Under the pieces are notes generated by a model, which saw only the letters and a list, made by a program, of their open reading frames with translations, did not search any database and was not told where the DNA came from. Source: an uncultured Alphaproteobacteria bacterium (lineage in GTDB: Bacteria > Pseudomonadota > Alphaproteobacteria > RF32 > CAG-239). Taken from it: a stretch of 64,000 nucleotides of DNA. Shown one piece after another: positions 1-7,865 of the stretch. Location of the stretch: contig CAKQTH010000001.1 in NCBI GenBank assembly GCA_934276635.1, positions 1-64,000 of the forward strand, read 5' to 3'. A program made the position numbers and the translations under genes. Each line of letters starts with the position of its first letter. Position 1 is the stretch's first letter.

Positions 1-46
1 CGGACATACAGTCGGAGCCGGCGTAGTATCTAAAATTATAAAATAA
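1..46 (+). CDS. tuf: Elongation factor Tu, 3' end only
   Basis: Reading from base 2, the last 14 codons before TAA at 44-46 give GHTVGAGVVSKIIK. This closely matches the conserved C-terminus of bacterial EF-Tu (the GGRTVGAGVV(A/S)K type ending), the GTPase that brings aminoacyl-tRNA to the ribosome. Everything upstream lies outside the window, so only the end of domain 3 is seen. The gene is followed by a hairpin with a T-run (73-139) that could end its transcript. Only a short peptide supports the call, but the ending is very characteristic. Confidence 0.8.
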   Translation, partial: GHTVGAGVVSKIIK

Positions 47-72
47 AACGCCGTATAACGGATAGTTAATAC

Positions 73-139
73 AAAAACTTTCCCGTAAGCTAAGTCGTGT
101 AGGATAACTACATTCCTGTCGCTTTCGGGAAAGTTTTTT
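73..139 (+). terminator. Long hairpin plus T-run behind tuf
   Basis: A 13-base arm at 73-85 (AAAAACTTTCCCG) pairs perfectly with 126-138. The enclosed 40 bases hold a second inverted repeat, TGTAG at 98-102 and CTACA at 108-112. The outer stem ends in T6, so it can act as an intrinsic terminator for tuf. The long structured middle is unlike a simple terminator. The apical TGTAG-N5-CTACA motif recurs in the hairpin at 310-364. Confidence 0.6.
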
Positions 140-198
140 ATTACCTATACTCGTTCTCCGGTGTTTTATAGATAGGTATGGCTTTCGGTGTCATGCTG

Positions 199-247
199 GA
201 TAACTTTTTATTCGTGTACCGATTTGTACACTTCATAAAAAGATTAT
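199..247. repeat. Long imperfect hairpin in gene-free region
   Basis: GTGTAC at 214-219 pairs with GTACAC at 226-231 around a six-base loop. The stem continues outward with small bulges (ATAACTTTTTAT against ATAAAAAGATTAT), giving an arm of about 20 bases. It lies within the 47-549 stretch, where I see no convincing coding frame, tRNA or known RNA gene, only a succession of hairpins. Confidence 0.5.
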
Positions 248-309
248 CGTCGCAGTCCACGCGATTTATAAAAAGTTCGCTCTTTGGGCGACTAATCGCA
301 AAAATGCGA

Positions 310-364
310 AAGACCTAAAATTCATGTAGTATTTCTACACTAAAATTTTCGGTCTTCTTTTTTT
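310..364 (+). terminator. Hairpin with T-run, second TGTAG-N5-CTACA loop
   Basis: The arm AAGACC at 310-315 pairs with GGTCTT at 351-356, and the stem extends inward through A/T pairs to an apical TGTAG (325-329) / CTACA (335-339) with a five-base loop. It is followed by C and T7 (358-364). It looks like an intrinsic terminator for plus-strand transcription. No gene is seen between it and tuf, so it may end a small RNA or a tuf read-through transcript. Confidence 0.5.
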
Positions 365-414
365 GTCTCTATTCGCCGCAAATATCGAACTTTTTGGAGA
401 GAAAGGCGGTTATT

Positions 415-449
415 AAAAAAAAGAGGTTGCGGGGAGCAGCCTCTTTTTT
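415..449. terminator. Bidirectional intrinsic terminator
   Basis: AAAAAAGAGG at the left arm and CCTCTTTTTT at the right arm enclose a short GC-rich core (GTTGCGGGGAGCAG), with A-run and T-run on the two sides. It could stop transcription from either side, separating tuf from the minus-strand autotransporter remnant. Confidence 0.6.
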
Positions 450-505
450 GTGTAGAACATAATAATATAGGGGACTCGGCTGCTACGGAGGCAACAGCCG
501 ATAAA

Positions 506-544
506 TTCGACCCGCATGGTGACCAACCGATTTTGCGGGTCGAA
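506..544 (-). terminator. Perfect 11-bp hairpin behind the autotransporter remnant
   Basis: TTCGACCCGCA at 506-516 is the exact reverse complement of 534-544, with a 17-base loop. It lies six bases past the stop of the minus-strand remnant at 550. The T-run on the minus strand is short, so terminator function is likely but not certain. A second, weaker inverted repeat (TCGGCTG/CAGCCGA) lies at about 477-501. Confidence 0.5.
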
Positions 545-549
545 ACAGT

Positions 550-1596
550 TTAGAATTGGAACTTCAATCCCGCGTTGATATCCCAGCCGGTGCGGCCGCC
601 GTCGTGACGGTTAATTTCCGCATAGCTCGTGATATCTTTCGGATTCCATTCCTCTTCGCTCCAATCTTTCTCGAGCCCGACACCGTACTCAACATACGGT
701 TTTACGCTCATTTTCGGCAACAGAACATCGTCCGCTGTGACTTTTCCGCCATGATAGAAGTTCCAGGTGTAAGCAACTTTCGCATAGCCTTCTAATCCTG
801 CGCCGAAGTCCTTTGCCAGCTTGACTTCCGGAGTAACCTCAAACACATTTTTCGTGTGGTTTTTCAGCTTTGCGCCCGCCTTGCTGGTGTAATTTTCGGT
901 GTTAATGTACATATACGAAGCATACAACGCAGACTTTAAGGTATACTCGCCAAGGTCAATCTCATAGCCGGTTTTGTTGGAAACAGAGGCTGTCCAGATA
1001 TCGAACTTGTCGTTGCCGGAGAATGTGGTTTCGCCGGAAATATTGATGGTATAGTCCTCGTTAATCACCAGTCCGGCTTTGGAATCTGTGATGTTTACAT
1101 TGTTCAAAGTTAGACTGCCGGAGTTTGAAATCTCCTCGTCAAATCCTTTGAATGTCAGGTTGTTGACTGCGGTTTTTTTGCCTCGAGGCCAAACTCAAAG
1201 CTTTGCCGGATTTGTGGTTGTTATTCGCAACCATGCTCAAAACTTTGCCGTTCCCGTTGATAGTCAGGTTTGCCACATCGCCGCTGACGATTCCTGTAAT
1301 GTTCTCGCCGTTGCTATAAATCAATAGTTGTTATCAGCGGAAAATTGGTGGTCATTCCATCCATAACCTTAATCTTGAAGATGTTATCCCCGGACTTTTT
1401 ATGGTTATATTGCGATTGAGAGTAAGCTTCTCGTCAAAATCCATATAAATATTGTCGGTCATGATTATATCGTTGTCTGTGCCGGAGACAAGGGAGTTCT
1501 TAAAATTGTCCCAGGTGTCGACCTCGCGTCGGTTGTTCCGATAAATGAAAATCTTCAAATTGCGGTAGTAGTCAAAAGCAATTTTGTAATAGTCAT
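550..1596 (-). pseudogene. Decayed autotransporter / surface barrel protein
   Basis: The barrel end is clear: the frame ending at 550 has alternating beta-strand segments and finishes in GLKFQF, the terminal aromatic typical of outer-membrane barrels. Upstream pieces (about 1139-1354 and 1352-1558) resemble a passenger beta-helix (NITIKSPG, NLTINGNGK). The reading frame is broken several times: an early TGA 13 codons after a possible ATG at 1596 that begins like a signal peptide (MTITKLLLTTTAI), a shift near 1389, another near 1325, and one at an A7 run near 1171. Restoring these shifts gives coherent protein (for example NLTFKGFDEEISNSG across the last one). The barrel is also shorter than the usual 250-300 residues, so an internal deletion is likely. 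Repeated sequencing errors are a less likely alternative. Confidence 0.7.
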
Positions 1597-1695
1597 AGCA
1601 ACTTCGTAATATTTTAAAAAATTAATATGATATCAGTTTAGTGGTCCATAAGTTATTGTCAACACGCGTTTTTCTTTATCGATAGCTTTTATAAA

Positions 1696-1724
1696 AAAGC
1701 GCGCCGCATTTCGCGACGCGCTTT
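1696..1724 (-). terminator. Terminator behind pal
   Basis: AAAGCGCGCCGC (1696-1707) pairs with GCGACGCGCTTT (1713-1724) with one G-U pair. On the minus strand it is followed by T6. It sits 22 bases past the pal stop codon. Confidence 0.8.
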
Positions 1725-1745
1725 GTATCTTTCCGAAAGAGCCGA

Positions 1746-2207
1746 TTAGTTAGCTGTTCTAACTACGGTAACGGCACGACGGTTTTGAGCCCAAGCAGCT
1801 TCATTGTTGCCGAGAACTGCCGGTCTTTCTTTTCCGTAAGAAATTACAGAAATTCTATCTGCCGAAATACCATGAGATACAAGGTATTGTTTTACGGCAT
1901 TTGCACGGCGCTCACCCAATGCGAGGTTGTATTCACGAGTACCTCTTTCATCGCAGTAGCCCTGTACGATTACATTAACACCTTCATGCTTTTTGAGCCA
2001 TGCAATCTGAGTATCCAATACTTCAACCGCATTAGCAGAAAGAGCAGAACTGTCAAACGCAAAGAACACTCTGTCTTCAGCGTTTGCCATAAAGTCACGA
2101 GCTTCTCTGGTTTCACATTCGCTGCCGCCGAAAATTTCGCTTGTAGCCAATGTTGAACAACCTGACAAGAAAGCCATTGCGCAGAACAAACTTAACAGTT
2201 TTTTCAT
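1746..2207 (-). CDS. pal: Peptidoglycan-associated lipoprotein Pal
   Basis: 153 residues. A lipoprotein signal ends in the lipobox LSGC (Cys about residue 17), so the protein is anchored in the outer membrane. Residues about 45-150 form an OmpA-like peptidoglycan-binding domain with the typical segment YCDERGTREYNLALGERRA and the late YGKERP motif. Pal links the outer membrane to peptidoglycan and works with TolA/TolB in envelope constriction at division. The usual tolQRAB-pal-ybgF neighbours are absent; pal is alone, just downstream of ftsI. It is preceded by a leader with two short palindromes (2226-2256). Length and motifs match the family. Confidence 0.93.
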   Translation of the reverse strand: MKKLLSLFCAMAFLSGCSTLATSEIFGGSECETREARDFMANAEDRVFFAFDSSALSANAVEVLDTQIAWLKKHEGVNVIVQGYCDERGTREYNLALGERRANAVKQYLVSHGISADRISVISYGKERPAVLGNNEAAWAQNRRAVTVVRTAN

Positions 2208-2225
2208 TTTATTTTCTCCATTTGA

Positions 2226-2256
2226 GTTTATATAAACTTCGCTTATTCACATAAGC
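2226..2256 (-). promoter_or_regulatory. Two palindromes in the pal leader
   Basis: GTTTATATAAAC at 2226-2237 is a perfect 12-bp palindrome immediately upstream of the pal ribosome-binding region. GCTTAT at 2241-2246 pairs with ATAAGC at 2251-2256 around a four-base loop. They may be a regulator site or a leader hairpin. No known motif is recognised. The rest of 2257-2386 is AT-rich with no gene seen. Confidence 0.3.
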
Positions 2257-2386
2257 CTGCTTAATTGCAAAACAACTAATACAGAGTTAACTTAAGAAAT
2301 AAAAGTAAATTTTTCAATAATAAAAATTAAAAAAAGTGCAAAACTAGCATAAATATTTATAAAAGCAATACAATAGGCGATAAAAC

Positions 2387-4126
2387 TCAGTGATATGATG
2401 CCTCAATGATGTGTTGTTTTTGTTCTTCCAGCAAAAAGTTGGCCTGAACATTAAGCTGCGGTGCAATACGCTCAATGATTTTGCCTGCAGTTGGAACGGA
2501 GTTCCAGCCGGAAGTGTTCCAATTAAAGGTTTCTTTCAGCCCTTTCGGCTCGTCTAGCATTACCAAAACCGCATATTTCGGATCAGAAGCCGGGAAGGTG
2601 GAAACAAAGCTTGTACGCACTGCTTTTTTGATATATTTGCCGTCGATGATTTTGTCGGCCGTTCCAGTTTTTCCGGCAACTTCATATCCTTTCACATTGG
2701 CGTTTTTGCCCGAGCCTTTGACCACAACATCGCGCAACAGCTTTCGCATTGATTCAGATGTTTTTTGCGAAATCACACGATGAGATTTGCGGTTGTGCGT
2801 ATCGGCCAAAAGCGTCGGCTCGTTATATATTCCGCCGTTGACGATTGAACAAAACGCGGTGATGATATGCAGCGGAGAAGAAGAAATTCCGTATCCGTAC
2901 GCGACCGTGGCGGTGGTTTCTTCGCCCCATCTTTTCGGGGTAATCGGAAATGCGCGTTCCGGAACTTCTATGTTCGGAACTTTTTCAAAAAATCCGAGAG
3001 ATTCCAAAAACTTTTTCTGCTCATTTTTACCGACTTTCAGCGCAATTCTGGCAGACCCGAGGTTGGAAGAATAAATCAGCACTTCGCCGACCGTCAGAGG
3101 TCTTCTTTCTTCATGATATCCGCGGATTGTGTTATATTTGAATTTTATGGGATTTGTGGTGTCAAAAGTTTCGGTCAGGCTTATCTTTCCGGTTTTCAGC
3201 CCCAAAGCGGCCGTAAAAATCTTGAATACCGAACCGGCCTCGTATGTGCCCTCTGTCGCAAAATTTTTCATTGCGTCCTGTGTTTTGAATTTTCGAAAAT
3301 TCGGGTCAAAATCAGGCAGAGAAACCATGGCTATAACTTCGGCGGTATGAACATCCATCACAATCGAAACGCCACCCAGAGCGTGAAATTTTTCAATCGC
3401 GGCCGAAAGCTCTTCATGAACAATATCCTGCACAACCGAATCAAGCGATAATTTCAGCGAAATGTCAGACGATATTAAACGCTCATCAAGTTGCTTTTCA
3501 ATGCCGGCAATTCCGTGGCTTTCGGTGTCGGTATATCCGACAATGTGCGAAAACAGATTTTTAAGCGGATAAACCCGTTTTTCGGCCTTTTCAAACTCAA
3601 GCTCGCGATGTCCGAGAGCATTTATCTGATACACCTGCGTCGGGGTCAGGTTACGCTTGATATAATTAAACGATTTTTCGCTTTTGAGTTTTTTCAAAAT
3701 GGAGTTGTAGCTCAAATCCGGAATGATATCCGCCAGCTCGGAGGCAATTTCTTCCGGATTTTCAATGTCTTTTCCTTTTTTGTAGAGGTTAGGAGTATTA
3801 AGAGAGGTGGCTAAAATCGTGCCGTTTCTGTCCGTGATGTCGGCGCGGCGGATAACCCGCGCAATTTCAAAGCCTGAAGATTTTTTGTCGGCGTTTGCTT
3901 TTTTTGTATCAATCATGTCGTCAGAAGTGCACAAAACAACAAGCCTGAGGCAAATCACAAAATATACCGACACAAAGGCAAATATAACGAAAAGAGTTCT
4001 TAAATGGCATACGGAGACGGCGTCTTTTTCTCCACTGAACGACGCAATATCCGCCTTTCCGAACTTCAGCTCCTGTCCGGGGGTATAAAATTTTTGCAGA
4101 TGTTTTTTACGCCGAAAGCCAAACAA
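2387..4126 (-). CDS. ftsI: Septal peptidoglycan transpeptidase FtsI (PBP3)
   Basis: 579 residues. A single N-terminal membrane helix (about residues 44-66) is followed by the pedestal domain and a transpeptidase domain. All three active-site motifs are visible: SVFK (nucleophile Ser about 299), SSN (YSSNLG) and KTG (AGKTGTAD). The enzyme cross-links septal peptidoglycan in the divisome. The start is TTG at 4126, with GGAG in CGGAGATAAAAA just upstream. Fourth gene of mraZ-rsmH-ftsL-ftsI. The usual next genes (murE, murF, mraY) do not follow; pal comes next, so the dcw cluster is split here. Confidence 0.95.
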   Translation of the reverse strand: MFGFRRKKHLQKFYTPGQELKFGKADIASFSGEKDAVSVCHLRTLFVIFAFVSVYFVICLRLVVLCTSDDMIDTKKANADKKSSGFEIARVIRRADITDRNGTILATSLNTPNLYKKGKDIENPEEIASELADIIPDLSYNSILKKLKSEKSFNYIKRNLTPTQVYQINALGHRELEFEKAEKRVYPLKNLFSHIVGYTDTESHGIAGIEKQLDERLISSDISLKLSLDSVVQDIVHEELSAAIEKFHALGGVSIVMDVHTAEVIAMVSLPDFDPNFRKFKTQDAMKNFATEGTYEAGSVFKIFTAALGLKTGKISLTETFDTTNPIKFKYNTIRGYHEERRPLTVGEVLIYSSNLGSARIALKVGKNEQKKFLESLGFFEKVPNIEVPERAFPITPKRWGEETTATVAYGYGISSSPLHIITAFCSIVNGGIYNEPTLLADTHNRKSHRVISQKTSESMRKLLRDVVVKGSGKNANVKGYEVAGKTGTADKIIDGKYIKKAVRTSFVSTFPASDPKYAVLVMLDEPKGLKETFNWNTSGWNSVPTAGKIIERIAPQLNVQANFLLEEQKQHIIEASYH

Positions 4127-4150
4127 TTTTTATCTCCGAAAAAATAAAGA

Positions 4151-4537
4151 TTATTGTTCTGCTTTAACCAAATGTTTCAAGTTCCTGTTGCGTTCAGCTT
4201 GTGCGCTGAGGCTTTTTTGCGCTGCCAAACGACGAGCGTTTTCTTGATTTTCATATTTAAAAGGTAGCGCCGAATAGTTTACGATTTGAGTGGATTCAAT
4301 GCTCTTCATCGGGGTATATCTTTGCGCCAAATCGCGAATTCTCGACGGACGGTTCAAATAGCTCCACTCAGCCTTCAAAACATGAATGCGCTGAATGTTA
4401 CTTTCAATGTCTCTGTTTACCACAGCCAGTTCTTTTTCAAGATTTTGCACATGATTTTTCATAATGAACATGGCAAACATAATGAAAAATGTCAAAATAA
4501 CTAAAATTGCGTTTGCAGCCAGTCTTGTGCTACCCAT
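4151..4537 (-). CDS. ftsL: FtsL-like cell division protein
   Basis: 128 residues, one N-terminal membrane helix (about 8-26), then a heptad-rich coiled coil (about 30-60) and the segment LKAEWSYLNRPSRIRDLAQRY, a signature shared by short bitopic FtsL/FtsB-type proteins. FtsL with FtsB and FtsQ forms a periplasmic complex that activates FtsW/FtsI. Sequence conservation in this family is weak; the position between rsmH and ftsI, where ftsL always lies, is the strongest evidence. A clear GGAG lies ahead of the ATG. Confidence 0.85.
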   Translation of the reverse strand: MGSTRLAANAILVILTFFIMFAMFIMKNHVQNLEKELAVVNRDIESNIQRIHVLKAEWSYLNRPSRIRDLAQRYTPMKSIESTQIVNYSALPFKYENQENARRLAAQKSLSAQAERNRNLKHLVKAEQ

Positions 4538-4546
4538 TGTTTTCTC

Positions 4547-5464
4547 CTAACTCTTGAGGGCAAAACGCATCTTTGCCGAGCGGGAGCGCGGATTTCTTGC
4601 AATTTCTTCTGCGCTTGGTGCGATTGCCTTGGAATATTTCGTAAAGTATATTTGTTGTGCGGTCTTTTGAACCTCGGGCATATATCTTGATGTGCCCGCT
4701 GTTTTGCCGCTTTTTTCTTTAAAATAATTTTTTACGATTCTTTCTTCTAAAGAATGAAAGCTCACGACAATAATAGGAGCTCCGGATTTTAAGCGCAAAA
4801 CTGCGCCTTCCAACCCGTTTTGAAGTTCTTCAAGTTCATTGTTCACGGCAATTCTGAGCGCCTGAAAGGTTCTGGTTGCTGGATCAATTTCGCCGAACTT
4901 TTTGTGAATTACGGAATAAATAATTTCGGCCAATTCCGTTGTGCTTGAAATTTCTTTCTCTTCACGGTATTGCACAATTTTTCTGGCGATTTGATAAGAT
5001 TTTTTCTCTTCGCCATAATTGTATAATATATCGGCAAGTTCTTTTTCGCCGTATGTGTTGACAATGTCTTTTGCGCTTTTGCCGTCAAGCGACATACGCA
5101 TATCAAGCGCGCCGTCTTTGGCAAAAGAAAAGCCTCTGTCCGCGGTGTCTATCTGCATAGATGAAACGCCGATATCAAAGACTGCGCCGTCGATATCCTG
5201 CGTGACAAGCTTTGCAAAATCACCGAACCGGCCGGCAACAAACTCAAATCTGTCGCCGTATATTTTTTTCAGCTCATCTGCTCTTTTGACAACGGTCGGG
5301 TCGCGGTCAAGTGCGATGACTTTGCAATCCGCCGCGTTCAAAATCGCGGAAGTGTACCCGCCGTTACCGAATGTCGCATCAACATATGTTTTTCCGTCTT
5401 GAGGATTTAGAGCCTGCAAAACCTCATCAAGCATAACCGGAATATGTTTTTGCGTTTGAGCCAT
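4547..5464 (-). CDS. rsmH: 16S rRNA m4C1402 methyltransferase RsmH
   Basis: 305 residues, full length. The N-terminus HIPVMLDEVLQAL and the SAM-binding segment VDATFGNGGYTSAIL are typical of RsmH (MraW), as are DIGVSSMQID and VVSFHSLEERIVK. It N4-methylates C1402 in the decoding centre of 16S rRNA. The ATG shares one base with the mraZ stop codon (TGATG), so the two are translationally coupled. Confidence 0.96.
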   Translation of the reverse strand: MAQTQKHIPVMLDEVLQALNPQDGKTYVDATFGNGGYTSAILNAADCKVIALDRDPTVVKRADELKKIYGDRFEFVAGRFGDFAKLVTQDIDGAVFDIGVSSMQIDTADRGFSFAKDGALDMRMSLDGKSAKDIVNTYGEKELADILYNYGEEKKSYQIARKIVQYREEKEISSTTELAEIIYSVIHKKFGEIDPATRTFQALRIAVNNELEELQNGLEGAVLRLKSGAPIIVVSFHSLEERIVKNYFKEKSGKTAGTSRYMPEVQKTAQQIYFTKYSKAIAPSAEEIARNPRSRSAKMRFALKS

Positions 5465-5934
5465 CAGTTCTCGCTCCTTTTTGCCGGAGACAAAACCGGA
5501 CGCTGCTGCATAATGCGCTGGCGGATTTTAAGTTCTTCTTTTTCCCAATTTTCGGGACTCCAAATCTGAAATTTGCGGCCTTTACCGACAAACACTGCCG
5601 TATCTTTGATTTGAGCATGAGCAAGCAGCTTTTCGCTCAAAACGATTCGTCCGGTGCTGTCAAACAAAAAGCGGCGTGCGTCACCGAAAATCAGGTTGGT
5701 CAAATCATCTTGCTCTTGCGAGAAAAAGTCATTGCTGTTTTCAATTTCGGTAGCCAGCTTTTCGAGCATATCTTCAAGACAACCCTCAATGCACGGAGAA
5801 GTTAGGCTGCGATAGCACACAATTTGCGATTCGGATTCCTTAACGATTGCACGATAGTCAGACGGAAGGGAAACGCGGCCTTTGGCGTCTACCTTGTTGG
5901 TTATGGTGTCCATAAAGAGAAAGTTTTTTCTCAT
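5464..5934 (-). CDS. mraZ: Transcriptional regulator MraZ
   Basis: 156 residues made of two AbrB-like beta units. The first carries VDAKGRVSLPSDYR, the second DSTGRIVLSEKLL, both matching the MraZ signature. MraZ binds repeats ahead of its own operon and represses the division/cell-wall cluster. I keep the start at 5934 because the residues before the internal ATG (5913) fit the family N-terminus, although no strong ribosome-binding site is seen at either. A tandem 10-bp repeat that fits an MraZ operator lies 42-81 bases upstream. Confidence 0.93.
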   Translation of the reverse strand: MRKNFLFMDTITNKVDAKGRVSLPSDYRAIVKESESQIVCYRSLTSPCIEGCLEDMLEKLATEIENSNDFFSQEQDDLTNLIFGDARRFLFDSTGRIVLSEKLLAHAQIKDTAVFVGKGRKFQIWSPENWEKEELKIRQRIMQQRPVLSPAKRSEN

Positions 5935-5975
5935 TTCGTCTGTCCGTCATACATTGGTTAATTGATTATGCTTTA

Positions 5976-6015
5976 TGGTATATCATGGTATTTTGTGGGA
6001 ATCAATGGTATTTTT
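5976..6015 (-). promoter_or_regulatory. Candidate MraZ operator overlapping the mraZ promoter
   Basis: Four head-to-tail 10-bp units lie on the plus strand at 5976, 5986, 5996 and 6006: TGGTATATCA, TGGTATTTTG, TGGGAATCAA, TGGTATTTTT. MraZ proteins of other bacteria are known to bind direct TGG-containing repeats with 10-bp spacing. On the mraZ strand a sigma70-like promoter overlaps them exactly: -35 TTGATT (6005-6000), 17-base spacer, -10 TATACC (5982-5977). Binding would therefore block transcription. The periodicity is seen directly; the function is inferred. Confidence 0.6.
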
Positions 6016-6137
6016 TAGCAAAATATTAACTGTTCTATGTATGTTCTGGTATGCTTCATGTGTGATGCTTAATTTTCTAGGAATACAGCAAAAAAAATTT
6101 TTTTGTGCATAATTTTTCATTAAAAAATTTTTAGCCT

Positions 6138-6166
6138 CTTGCTATCTGTGCCGAATTGTTCTATAT
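6138..6166 (+). promoter_or_regulatory. Heat-shock (RpoH-type) promoter of dnaJ
   Basis: CTTGCT at 6138-6143, a 17-base spacer and CTATAT at 6161-6166 fit the alphaproteobacterial RpoH pattern (CTTGnn-N17-CYTATnT). It lies about 30 bases ahead of dnaJ, a classic RpoH target. The same -10 hexamer with the same spacing occurs before ftsH. Confidence 0.55.
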
Positions 6167-6196
6167 AGAGAATAAATTGAAAGAAACGGACAAAAA

Positions 6197-7315
6197 ATGG
6201 AAAAAAGAGACTATTACGAGGTGCTCGAAGTCACAAAAGAATCGAGCGGCGAAGAAATCAAAAAATCGTATCGCAGACTGGCGATGAAATATCACCCCGA
6301 CCACAACCGCGATGATAAAGACGCCGAACAAAAATTTAAGGAAATTAATGAAGCGTATGAGGTTTTGAGCAACGAGCAAAAGCGCGCAGCTTATGATCAA
6401 TACGGACATGCGGCGTTTGAAAACGGCGGGCAGGGTGCCGGCGGCAATCCGTTCGGATTTGATTTTTCGGATATGTTTTCAAATATTTTTTCCGATTTTA
6501 TGGGGCAGGGGGCTCAAAATTCGCGCGCAAGAGCCCGCGGAGCCGATGTCAGGTATGATTTGAACATAACTTTGGAAGAGGCTTTTTCTGGTCTTGAAAA
6601 AGAAATCGAAATAGAAACGACCGAAGAATGTGAAACCTGTCACGGACACGGAACAAAAGACGGCAAAGAGCCAGACACCTGCCCGTATTGTCACGGCAGC
6701 GGACGAGTTCGTTCAACCCAAGGCGGATTTTTTATATTTGAAACGGTTTGCCCAAAATGCCGCGGAACAGGAAAGTTGGTGACCGACAAATGTGAAGACT
6801 GCAAAGGCGAAGGTGTTGTCCGCATTTCTAAAAAAATCAAAGTAAAAATTCCGGCTGGCATTGAAAACGGCGCAAGGCTGCGTATTTCCGGCGAAGGCTT
6901 GGCCGGAAAGAACGGTGCTCCGAAAGGCGATTTGTATGTTTTTGTACAGATTTTGCCGCACAAGATTTTTGAGCGTAACGGTGCCGATTTATATTTTGAA
7001 CTGCCGATTTCGATGGTTTGCGCGGCTCTCGGCGGAGAAATCAAAATTCCGAATATTGACGATAAAGATGTTACAATCAAAATAGACGAGGGGACACAGG
7101 CCGATTCGCAAATTCGTGTCAAGGGACAGGGAATGAGCATATATAACTCTACCCGTCGCGGCGATTTGATTGCGGTTGTCAAGGTTGAAACTCCGGTCAA
7201 GCTGTCGGACAAGCAAAAAGAGCTGCTTGAAGAATTCAGAAAACTTTCGCCTGAAGATGACTGCTATCCGCGAGAAAAAAGTTTTTGGGACAAGCTCAAA
7301 GATATCATAAAATAA
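6197..7315 (+). CDS. dnaJ: Chaperone DnaJ (Hsp40)
   Basis: 372 residues. J domain at about 4-70 with the HPD tripeptide (KYHPDHN), which stimulates DnaK ATPase. A Gly/Phe-rich stretch follows (about 75-110), then four CxxCxGxG-type zinc repeats (CETCHGHG, CPYCHGSG, CPKCRGTG, CDCKGEG-like) at about 140-205 and the C-terminal substrate-binding beta domains. Full-length type I DnaJ. It is divergent from mraZ and apparently monocistronic. dnaK and grpE are not in the window. A candidate RpoH promoter lies immediately upstream and a bidirectional terminator downstream. Confidence 0.97.
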   Translation: MEKRDYYEVLEVTKESSGEEIKKSYRRLAMKYHPDHNRDDKDAEQKFKEINEAYEVLSNEQKRAAYDQYGHAAFENGGQGAGGNPFGFDFSDMFSNIFSDFMGQGAQNSRARARGADVRYDLNITLEEAFSGLEKEIEIETTEECETCHGHGTKDGKEPDTCPYCHGSGRVRSTQGGFFIFETVCPKCRGTGKLVTDKCEDCKGEGVVRISKKIKVKIPAGIENGARLRISGEGLAGKNGAPKGDLYVFVQILPHKIFERNGADLYFELPISMVCAALGGEIKIPNIDDKDVTIKIDEGTQADSQIRVKGQGMSIYNSTRRGDLIAVVKVETPVKLSDKQKELLEEFRKLSPEDDCYPREKSFWDKLKDIIK

Positions 7316-7316
7316 C

Positions 7317-7350
7317 AAAAAAATCCCGACCATAATGGTGGGGATTTTTT
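7317..7350. terminator. Bidirectional terminator between dnaJ and the paralog array
   Basis: AAAAAATCCCGACC and GGTGGGGATTTTTT form a stem around ATAAT with A- and T-runs on the two sides. It lies between convergent genes and can serve both. Its outer parts (AAAAAAATCCCG / GGGGATTTTT) resemble the terminators inside the spacer repeats at 7962-7993 and 8619-8654. Confidence 0.8.
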
Positions 7351-7364
7351 TGATGTACGGAAGT

Positions 7365-7865
7365 TTATTCCGATTTTTCGTTTTCTTTTTTCAGCAGAGC
7401 AAAGTATTCATCATACATTGCCGTGCCTTTTTCGTTCGGGATAATAAATCCTTCTTCGTCCACATTGTGCCACTCCTCTTTTTGGTATATCACCGATTCG
7501 CCGTTTTCGTTTTTTGCGGATTCTTTTTTGATAACCCAAAGGGCTTGGCGTTTAGCGTGGAGTACAAGCGGTGAAACATCTTCTTCCTTCGGAGAGTACC
7601 TGATGTTGGTGACAATCGGGAGGAGTCGGCGTCCGTCGGAATACTGCACAACCGGACAATTCAAAATTTCGGCAATGGTTTGCTGAATTTTGCTGACCTC
7701 TGTAACATCTTTGATTTCATCAACCTTTTTGCTGCAGAGGATAACGATTTGCTTCTTTTGCGCGTCGATTTTTTCTCTTTGAGCACAAAGCTGCGAAACA
7801 AGAAAAGCGACTACAATTGTGAAAAACATCACAACCAGCCATAAGATAACAGAAACTGTTTGCAT
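7365..7865 (-). CDS. Membrane-anchored protein of unknown function, array copy 1
   Basis: 166 residues from ATG at 7865; a longer frame runs upstream but lies inside the conserved spacer, which makes the internal ATG the better start. One N-terminal membrane helix (about 4-27) is followed by a short coiled linker and a small soluble domain. The core segment CPVVQYSDGRRLLPIV aligns with the RRLCPIIMW and KRLCPVVMW segments of the two upstream neighbours, and all three end near an acidic stretch with EYF. This is the most divergent of the three. I do not recognise the family. Topology suggests an inner-membrane anchor with the soluble part on one side. Confidence 0.7.
   Translation of the reverse strand: MQTVSVILWLVVMFFTIVVAFLVSQLCAQREKIDAQKKQIVILCSKKVDEIKDVTEVSKIQQTIAEILNCPVVQYSDGRRLLPIVTNIRYSPKEEDVSPLVLHAKRQALWVIKKESAKNENGESVIYQKEEWHNVDEEGFIIPNEKGTAMYDEYFALLKKENEKSE

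Noticed and set aside
47..549. A possible small gene or tRNA behind tuf
   Set aside because: No open frame with a start site and no tRNA-like fold; only hairpins are visible.
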